From Verrucomicrobiota bacterium (lineage in GTDB: Bacteria > Verrucomicrobiota > Verrucomicrobiia > Verrucomicrobiales > DEV007), in the NCBI GenBank assembly GCA_020629815.1, contig JAHDCN010000153.1:1-6634 (forward strand): DNA of 6,634 nucleotides, in the 5' to 3' direction. Numbering within the stretch: position 1 is the stretch's first letter; every line of letters begins with the position of its first letter. The translations under genes and the position numbers were made by a program. The notes under the pieces were generated by a model. The model did not search any database, was not told the origin of the DNA, and worked only from the letters and a program-made list of their open reading frames with translations. Positions 1 to 4,642 of this stretch are shown here, piece after piece.

Positions 1-815
1 CCGGGAAGTTTGGCTTTTTGCCATTCCATCAAGGCACGCAAACTGCCGGTGCGAAAGCCATCGTCGCCGTTGATTGTTACAAAAAGGGGTGGCGTGTTTT
101 CGGCTGTGATTCGATTTGGATGCCAGCTTTTGCCCGCTTCGAGGAGGGGCTTTGATGCGGTCAAATACGCCGGATAGTAGAGCATGCCGAATGCGGGGCG
201 ACTGCTGATAGTGTCGTGCTCGTCGATTTTATCATAGGCAGGTTGATCATGATTCACACAAAGGTTCATGGCGAGGTGACCACCGGCCGATGAACCGACA
301 ATACCGATTTTGTCTGGATCAAGTTTGAGTTTCCCGGCGTGGGCTCGCAGCAAGCGCATCGCTCGCTGGGCATCGGCGAGAGGATCGAGATGGTCCGGAT
401 CGTCTTTGCTTCTCGGGACGTGATATTTGAGTGTCGCCACCGTGACTCCGAGAGGATTCATCCATTCGGTGAATTCCTTCGGGTTGCTCATCGCCAGAAT
501 ACTGTAGGCGCCACCCGGGCAAAAAATCATCGCGGCTCCGGTGTTCTCGACATCGGCGGATGGGGGATACACCAACAGCGAAGGCGATTCGGTATTGGTT
601 AGGCGCAGCTGATTTGTGAGCTCGGCAGTCTCAGCTTTGCCATTGCGACTCTGATTGCGCTTCGAGCCTTCCGGCCACAGACGCAGAATCAAAGGCTGCC
701 GATCACCATAGAAATCGATGACCTTTTGTTCGGAGGCGGTTGGCTTGGTGGGCGACTGGGCGTGAGCGCTCGTCGCCAGAACAGCGAGCAAGGGCAGGAA
801 TCTCCAAAATTGCAT
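1..815 (-). CDS. Secreted alpha/beta hydrolase (esterase / acetylxylan-esterase-like), 3' end cut by window edge
   Basis: An open frame begins at an ATG at 815 and runs off the left edge after 271 codons with no stop. Residues 1-19 form a signal peptide (hydrophobic LLAVLA stretch, AHA just before the predicted cut), so the enzyme is probably exported. After a short linker comes an alpha/beta-hydrolase fold: an oxyanion-hole segment CPGGAY at 99-104, LKYHVP at 129-134, the nucleophile elbow GSSAGGH at 174-180 with Ser176 in GxSxG, and the acid-containing strand PPLFVTINGDDGF at 242-254 with Asp251 or Asp252. The catalytic His should lie just beyond the edge. Family knowledge: relatives act on acetyl or feruloyl esters of plant polysaccharides, or on other small esters; the exact substrate cannot be read here. 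It has Ala where relatives, as I recall them, usually have a third Gly (CPGGGY). No Shine-Dalgarno is visible before the start. The 243-base gap upstream suggests a separate transcription unit. Confidence 0.88.
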   Translation of the reverse strand, partial: MQFWRFLPLLAVLATSAHAQSPTKPTASEQKVIDFYGDRQPLILRLWPEGSKRNQSRNGKAETAELTNQLRLTNTESPSLLVYPPSADVENTGAAMIFCPGGAYSILAMSNPKEFTEWMNPLGVTVATLKYHVPRSKDDPDHLDPLADAQRAMRLLRAHAGKLKLDPDKIGIVGSSAGGHLAMNLCVNHDQPAYDKIDEHDTISSRPAFGMLYYPAYLTASKPLLEAGKSWHPNRITAENTPPLFVTINGDDGFRTGSLRALMEWQKAKLP

Positions 816-913
816 GTGGCAGTATCGACTGATTGGATGGGGGAAATCAATACCAATAGTGGGCGGTGAGTTCGGAGAGGCTGGATCTGGAGTCAGAACG
901 GCGGCGATGTAGC

Positions 914-964
914 ACAGGCACTCCTGCCTGTGGATTGTGTGACGCCACAGGCAGGAGTGCCTGT
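914..964. repeat. Perfect 20-bp inverted repeat (REP-doublet-like)
   Basis: Bases 914-933 are the exact reverse complement of 945-964, separated by an 11-base loop (934-944). Each arm is itself palindromic: ACAGGCA and TGCCTGT pair around CTCC in the left arm (914-931) and around GGAG in the right arm (947-964). The DNA can thus form one long hairpin or two small ones. GTAG plus C precedes the left arm (909-913); the outer flank of the right arm reads GCAG plus G on the minus strand (969-965), so similarity extends to about 25 bases per arm with two mismatches. No T-run follows on either strand, so an intrinsic terminator is not indicated, although the hairpin could block or protect transcripts between the two flanking genes. 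Confidence 0.9.
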
Positions 965-1025
965 CCTGCAACGATTTGGCGCGAGTTTTCGCGGATGCGT
1001 GGGGACACGCCTCCCTACCTTGAGC
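947..1025 (-). repeat. Dispersed composite palindromic repeat, copy A
   Basis: This 79-base block recurs at 4477-4551 with about eight mismatches and one 4-base gap. It contains three palindromes in a row: ACAGGCA-GGAG-TGCCTGT (947-964), CGCGA-GTTT-TCGCG (980-993), and a 9-bp stem with one mismatch, 993-1001 against 1006-1014, around the loop GGGA. Directly beside the last stem the minus strand reads GTAG (1018-1015). Read on the minus strand, the order is GTAG-headed hairpin, small hairpin, GCAG-headed hairpin. It overlaps the right arm of the inverted repeat at 914-964. It is intergenic, starting 34 bases past the stop of the propeller gene. No coding sequence is apparent in it. Confidence 0.85.
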
Positions 1026-1058
1026 GAAAAGGGGAATGAATGGCTGCCGGTTTGAAGA

Positions 1059-2558
1059 CTATTCAGGAATCTCGTTCAGTGTGTAGTAGGCCTTATTATG
1101 CAAGAGACCGTGGCCGCCCTCGGTGGTTTTGATGCCTTCGCAATGCAATTCATGGACGTGGCCTTTGGTGAGTGGCTCGACCTTGATGCGCAGGCTTTTG
1201 CCGTCGTCGGCGACTGAAGTGACAGTGATCTTCGGCTCGACAGGATCGACTTCAGGACTGCCGTATCCCTTGGTGTATTTGTAGGTGTAGGCTTTGCATT
1301 TGAAGCTGGCGTCGACGGCGCTGGCTTTGTCGATCGGCTTGGTGAAGGTCAGCTCGAAGCCATTTGACTTGGCGCGCATTTCGTGAATTTCGAAAGGCAC
1401 CTTACCTGTCCAGCTGACACGCTCGAAGTTGTTGGTCTTGCCGCCGCGCGCTCCCCATCCGCGGTTGGATCCGCCGGTGAACATGTGACCGTCCTCAGTC
1501 ATGAGCAGACCGATATTGCCGGACTGGAAGCCTTCGAGAAATTCAAAGACTGCTCCCTGATACATGCCGTTTACTTTTTCCAAATGAACGCGCAACACGC
1601 GGGAAAAGGTCTGTTCACCTACGAAAGTCTGACCGGCGAAGGGGCCGAATTTCCCTTCACTCATGTCGGGCTCGATGCCGGTGGGCGACTGACCGACTTT
1701 ACCGTGAGGCAAGACAACTGCCGGCGGCACATAAGTGGGAATATTATCCCGCTCGACGACGCTGCGGCTTTCTTTGTCATAAGGTGGGTCGGCAGGGCGA
1801 TCACCAATAGCATCGGTATATTTGAAAAAGATATTGCCGTTCGGGTTGCCCTGGAAAGAACCGGGCTTCACCCACTTGAGCGACGACGATCCATTCCATG
1901 CGCCCTGGTTGTCGGTATAGAAGACATCGCCTTGCGCATTAAAACCAATACCGCCGGGAGAGCGCACCCCACAGGCAGTGGGAAGCATCGTGCCGTCTTT
2001 GTTGACCCGCAGCACCCAGCCCCGGTAGAGAGAGTTCGCAGTGAATGATCCGGTGAGGCAAAGCACACACCAGATGTTGCCATCTTTATCGAAGCGGGAG
2101 CCGAAGTTGTATTCGTGGTAGTTCTGATTCACTCCCCAGTCATCACTGACGGTCTCGAAAATGTCAGCGCGTCCGTCACCATCTTCGTCTTTCATTCGGG
2201 TAACTTCCGGGCGTTGCACGGCATAGAGCCAGCCGTCTTCATAGGCGAGCCCGAGCACTTCGTGCAGGTATTCTGCATAGACTGTCCACTTGGCCGGTTT
2301 GTTCGGGTGGTCAAAGGCATTCTCGACCAACCAGACCTGACCGCGGCGAGTGGAGACAGCGAGTTTGCCATCGGGTAGAAGAGCAATTCCTCCGGTCTCA
2401 ATGGAGGCGCCGTCGGGGGCTGTGTAGCCTTCAGGTTTTTCAGTGTCGTCCTGATAAAAGAGCGGAGTGATGGTGTAATAATCTTCCTGCTTGGGTTCCT
2501 CTGCATGGGCGATTGCGGTAGCCAGCGTGAGGGTGAAAAGTGTTTTTACGAATCTCAT
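1059..2558 (-). CDS. Secreted PQQ-dependent sugar-dehydrogenase-like beta-propeller protein
   Basis: A 499-residue protein. Residues 1-19 are a signal peptide (LFTLTLATAIAHA, cut before E20), which supports the ATG at 2558. Residues about 45-385 are a beta-propeller of the soluble glucose/sorbosone dehydrogenase type: blade motifs such as IALLPDGKLAVST (58-70), an acidic calcium-loop-like DEDGDGRAD (124-132) typical of PVC members, GVRSPGGIGF (197-206), which I align with the Arg-Asn cofactor segment of soluble glucose dehydrogenase, LPHGKVGQSPTGI (283-295), and GGSNRGWGARGG (362-373). Residues about 388-499 form a separate C-terminal module with GYGSPEVD (431-438), which I recall from many PVC quinoprotein-like proteins. 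There is no CxxCH haem motif. The upstream copper-protein gene ends 50 bases away, so the two are probably co-transcribed and the copper protein could take the electrons. The substrate and actual PQQ binding are unproven; a non-enzymatic propeller remains possible. Confidence 0.85.
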   Translation of the reverse strand: MRFVKTLFTLTLATAIAHAEEPKQEDYYTITPLFYQDDTEKPEGYTAPDGASIETGGIALLPDGKLAVSTRRGQVWLVENAFDHPNKPAKWTVYAEYLHEVLGLAYEDGWLYAVQRPEVTRMKDEDGDGRADIFETVSDDWGVNQNYHEYNFGSRFDKDGNIWCVLCLTGSFTANSLYRGWVLRVNKDGTMLPTACGVRSPGGIGFNAQGDVFYTDNQGAWNGSSSLKWVKPGSFQGNPNGNIFFKYTDAIGDRPADPPYDKESRSVVERDNIPTYVPPAVVLPHGKVGQSPTGIEPDMSEGKFGPFAGQTFVGEQTFSRVLRVHLEKVNGMYQGAVFEFLEGFQSGNIGLLMTEDGHMFTGGSNRGWGARGGKTNNFERVSWTGKVPFEIHEMRAKSNGFELTFTKPIDKASAVDASFKCKAYTYKYTKGYGSPEVDPVEPKITVTSVADDGKSLRIKVEPLTKGHVHELHCEGIKTTEGGHGLLHNKAYYTLNEIPE

Positions 2559-2608
2559 TTTTCGAAAGTGTTTTGTAGTTGGAAACTGGGAGGGAGAGTT
2601 GGCTTTGT

Positions 2609-4288
2609 TTACTGGGCCTTGCCTCCGATTTTCTCATTCCAGCGATAGGTGACCTTCAGTTCCGTGTCGCCTTTGATCAGGGCTATCAACTCCTTGCCTT
2701 CCGACTCACGAACTGTGGTCTCGGCTCCTTCGACTTTGATTTGAATCCCTTCGCCGCTATACCAACCGTCTTTCTCTTCAAAGGCGCCAGAGTTACCAAT
2801 CAGGAAGTATGTATTTTCTCCGGCTGTTCCTTTGATGGAAATCGTCCGGTGAATGGCTTCGATCCCATCAATCTCTCCAGGATCGAAACGATCCGTGATG
2901 TCGAGTTTTTGAAAGCCGTAGCTGAAAGTAGGGAAACGATTCTTGTCCAGACGATAGCCTTTGAAATCATAGTCTGCATGAGGTACGCCAATCTCAATTT
3001 CATTCACCTGTTCCTCAGGCGTTTTGTCGCGCTCGTAGGCGAGCTTGTCGGTGGAAAATTTGACCCAGGGCTCGTCCAGGCTTTCGAGAACCTGAAACGC
3101 CATCCCTTCGACGACTTTACTTTGGTCAAAGCCGGCAATCTTTGAGCCGGAACCGCGCCCATTCCAGTGACCTCCGACATCGACGAAACCGCCGCGCCAG
3201 ATCAGATTCAGGTTCATCGTGTCAGCGCTCCACGCGAGGTTGATCCCGCCAGGATAGCCGACCGCAATCGAACGCGGTTGCGTGCCGCCACCGAGGAAAG
3301 TCCGGTGAGTGATCGCTTCGCCGGGTTTCAGCGGCTTCAGCAACATCGGCGGAGGTGGCAGTTTCTTCTTGGCTGCCTTGGCGGTTTTTTCATCAGAAAA
3401 ATAAATCTCTCCACGGCTCTTTGAATTGGCATAGAGGGAAAACTCTTCACCTCCGCCACCTTCGAAATAGGTCACTCGAAAGGTATGCTCCCCTTTCTCC
3501 AGTTTGACCTTTTTCTTCACCACTTTCATGGGGTGAATGCCGTCGTTGTCGATCTCCACTTCACCATCGATCGAAAGACGAGAGCCATCGTCGGAGCCCA
3601 GGAAGAATTCATAGTTCTCTGTCTTCGGAACATCAAATTTGCCTTCCCAAACAATGGCGAAGTTGTCTTTCAGTTTCTTCGCTTTCGCGATCGAGAGGAT
3701 GTCATTCTTAGCCTTTCCGGTTTCGACCGGCGTTAGCTTGGAGAAATCGGGCAATTTGCTCAGGCTCTTTTCTTTGTAGATGGAGTAGGTAACTTCTTTT
3801 GCCGGGCTCTTCATCATCCCAACATTGAGCTTGCCGCGCATAAGCAGAGCATGGCCGGGAATCGTACAAACATACGCATAGGCCCCGGGCTTCTTCGGGG
3901 TGACAAAATACAGATCAACTGATTGCTTCAATCCGATCATTCCCGACTTGGCGAGTACTCGGGGCGAGTCCGGCGTCCATGCCATGGCCGGGCCTTTTTC
4001 ACCAAGCTTGAAGGATGTCTCGGCAAACTTCGCTCCGTCTTTGTCATCGGGGTCGAGATCCAACAGCACAAAGTTGTGCTCCAGGTCATCCGGATTCTCG
4101 ATCACCAGCTTTACTTTTTTGCCAGGCTCCAAATCGAGAGTCGGGGTATCGAATCTCATCATTCCCGGCAGGGTCTTGATGGTAATATTGTGGTCAGGAT
4201 TCCCGGACCACTCAGGTGGCTCGGCCAATGCTATGGAGGTTGTCGCAACAAAAATGGCTGTGGCAACGAGGCTGGTTTTCAATCTCAT
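2609..4288 (-). CDS. Secreted azurin/auracyanin-type cupredoxin fused to a PA14 domain
   Basis: A 559-residue exported protein. Residues 1-22 are a signal peptide (ALA before E23), supporting the ATG at 4288. Residues about 30-157 are a type 1 blue-copper domain: His71 in LEHNF, then CTIPGHALLM at 141-150 supplying Cys141, His146 and Met150, with the azurin spacing C-x4-H-x3-M; all four expected ligands are present. Residues about 165-292 are a PA14-like beta module with WEGKFDVPKTENYEFFLGSD at 214-233, DDGSRLSIDG (233-242) and KGEHTFRVTYFEGGGGEEF (265-283), probably binding carbohydrate. A Lys/Pro-rich linker (300-323) leads to a C-terminal module (about 325-550) with RSIAVGYPGGINLAWSADT (339-357), FVDVGGHW (368-375) and GRG (377-379), which I recall from PVC secreted cytochrome c and dehydrogenase proteins. 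The likely role is periplasmic electron carrier for the propeller protein encoded just downstream. The leader before the ATG is A-rich without a Shine-Dalgarno. Confidence 0.88.
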   Translation of the reverse strand: MRLKTSLVATAIFVATTSIALAEPPEWSGNPDHNITIKTLPGMMRFDTPTLDLEPGKKVKLVIENPDDLEHNFVLLDLDPDDKDGAKFAETSFKLGEKGPAMAWTPDSPRVLAKSGMIGLKQSVDLYFVTPKKPGAYAYVCTIPGHALLMRGKLNVGMMKSPAKEVTYSIYKEKSLSKLPDFSKLTPVETGKAKNDILSIAKAKKLKDNFAIVWEGKFDVPKTENYEFFLGSDDGSRLSIDGEVEIDNDGIHPMKVVKKKVKLEKGEHTFRVTYFEGGGGEEFSLYANSKSRGEIYFSDEKTAKAAKKKLPPPPMLLKPLKPGEAITHRTFLGGGTQPRSIAVGYPGGINLAWSADTMNLNLIWRGGFVDVGGHWNGRGSGSKIAGFDQSKVVEGMAFQVLESLDEPWVKFSTDKLAYERDKTPEEQVNEIEIGVPHADYDFKGYRLDKNRFPTFSYGFQKLDITDRFDPGEIDGIEAIHRTISIKGTAGENTYFLIGNSGAFEEKDGWYSGEGIQIKVEGAETTVRESEGKELIALIKGDTELKVTYRWNEKIGGKAQ

Positions 4289-4321
4289 GGAAATTGTTTT
4301 TTTCGATCAGAATAGGAGTTG

Positions 4322-4351
4322 GGACTATCCGGCTTTGGAGTTACGCGTCAA
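4322..4351 (-). promoter_or_regulatory. Possible sigma-70-like promoter for the copper-protein operon
   Basis: On the minus strand TTGACG (4351-4346) is one base from the consensus -35 box. Eighteen bases later comes TAGTCC (4327-4322), a poor -10 box. The predicted transcript would start about 25-30 bases before the ATG at 4288. The -35 box overlaps one ACGCGT palindrome, so a bound regulator could block it. The weak -10 box makes this tentative, and PVC promoter consensus is poorly known. Confidence 0.25.
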
Positions 4352-4369
4352 AAGCGTAAATACGCGTAA
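4341..4369. promoter_or_regulatory. Inverted pair of TTACGCGT boxes, candidate operator
   Basis: TTACGCGT (4341-4348) and ACGCGTAA (4362-4369) are exact reverse complements separated by 13 bases. Each contains the self-complementary ACGCGT, and a third partial copy, GCGTAAA (4354-4360), sits between them. Centre-to-centre spacing is about 21 bases, two helical turns, as expected for a dimeric regulator binding one face of DNA. The boxes lie 53-81 bases upstream of the copper-protein ATG. No regulator gene is visible in the window, so the binding protein is unknown and chance is possible. Confidence 0.4.
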
Positions 4370-4476
4370 AAATTCGCGGCCGATTTTTTGCAGAGCCCGG
4401 ATCATGGTAGACGAGACTGCAAATCCAGAGAAGAGAGAAAGGAGAAAATAGCTTCAGGTGTGGGGTATTCGGTGGA

Positions 4477-4551
4477 ACAGGCAGGAGCGCCTATCCTGCG
4501 TTTGGCGAAAGTTTTCGCGGAGACGTGGGGACATGCTTCCCTACCTTGAGC
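4477..4551 (-). repeat. Dispersed composite palindromic repeat, copy B
   Basis: This is the second copy of the block at 947-1025, in the same orientation and nearly 90 percent identical over 75 aligned bases. The first palindrome is decayed (AGGC at 4479-4482 against GCCT at 4489-4492) but keeps a GCAGG flank on the minus strand. The middle hairpin has changed sequence yet is still paired: GCGAAA (4505-4510) with TTTCGC (4513-4518). The last hairpin pairs 4519-4527 with 4532-4540 imperfectly around GGGA, and the minus strand reads GTAG right beside it (4544-4541). Unlike copy A it has no recognisable inverted mate on its left. Confidence 0.82.
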
Positions 4552-4565
4552 ATTCCAACTCCATT

Positions 4566-4604
4566 GTCATTTCGAGCGAGCTTGCGAGTCGAGAAATCTC
4601 TCGA
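4566..4604. repeat. Short palindromic repeat of the GTCATTTCGAG...GAGAAATCTC type
   Basis: The segment starts GTCATTTCGAGCGAG and ends GTCGAGAAATCTCTCGA. TCGAGA (4589-4594) pairs exactly with TCTCGA (4599-4604) around AATC; alternatively ATTTCGA on the left pairs with TC-GA-GAAAT on the right with a 2-base bulge. From memory, similar GTCATTTCGA...GAGAAATCTC sequences are abundant as intergenic repeats in several bacterial phyla; I could not search for it here. It lies between the DUF6288 gene and composite repeat copy B. No T-run follows on the minus strand, so terminator function is not supported. Confidence 0.55.
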
Positions 4605-4642
4605 TCCCATTTGATACCGGGAGGCCAAACTCTTTTCCCAGT

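Larger units (their letters stand above)
4289..4642. other. 354-base intergenic region with control-like and repeat sequences
   Basis: No convincing gene lies here. Reading on the minus strand from the end of the DUF6288 gene: a short unremarkable stretch, a palindromic repeat (4566-4604), copy B of the composite repeat (4477-4551), a purine-rich stretch on the plus strand near 4421-4449, then an AT-rich segment with two inverted ACGCGT boxes (4341-4369), and an A-rich leader (near 4292-4305) up to the copper-protein start. No hairpin with a following T-run was found, so the end of the upstream transcript cannot be placed. The layout suggests that the copper-protein gene has its own promoter within the last 120 or so bases. 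Confidence 0.7.

Noticed and set aside
914..964. The 20-bp hairpin as an intrinsic terminator for the propeller gene.
   Set aside because: No T-run follows on the minus strand, and the sequence is better explained as part of a repeat family that recurs at another locus.
947..1025. The repeats as part of a CRISPR array.
   Set aside because: Only palindrome-rich blocks 3.5 kb apart are present, with no regular repeat-spacer pattern and no cas genes.
1383..2048. A 221-codon open frame on the plus strand opposite the propeller gene.
   Set aside because: It is antisense to a clearly conserved coding region and its translation shows no recognisable domain. It is a shadow of codon bias in the real gene.
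2055..2069. CVLCL at residues 164-168 of the propeller protein looks like a CxxC haem-attachment motif.
   Set aside because: A c-type haem motif needs His after the second Cys (CxxCH); here it is Leu, and the segment lies inside a propeller strand.
4325..4405. A 26-residue minus-strand ORF (ATG at 4405, TAG at 4325) upstream of the copper-protein gene, possibly a leader peptide.
   Set aside because: No Shine-Dalgarno, no run of regulatory codons, no terminator/antiterminator pair, and it overlaps the ACGCGT boxes. An ORF this short is expected by chance.
3900..4451. A 183-codon plus-strand frame spanning the start of the copper-protein gene and the gap.
   Set aside because: Most of it is antisense to the signal peptide and cupredoxin domain, and it shows no protein family features.
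4589..4604. The hairpin TCGAGA-AATC-TCTCGA as terminator of the DUF6288 gene.
   Set aside because: The stem is only six pairs and is not followed by T residues on the minus strand; it belongs to a longer repeat.
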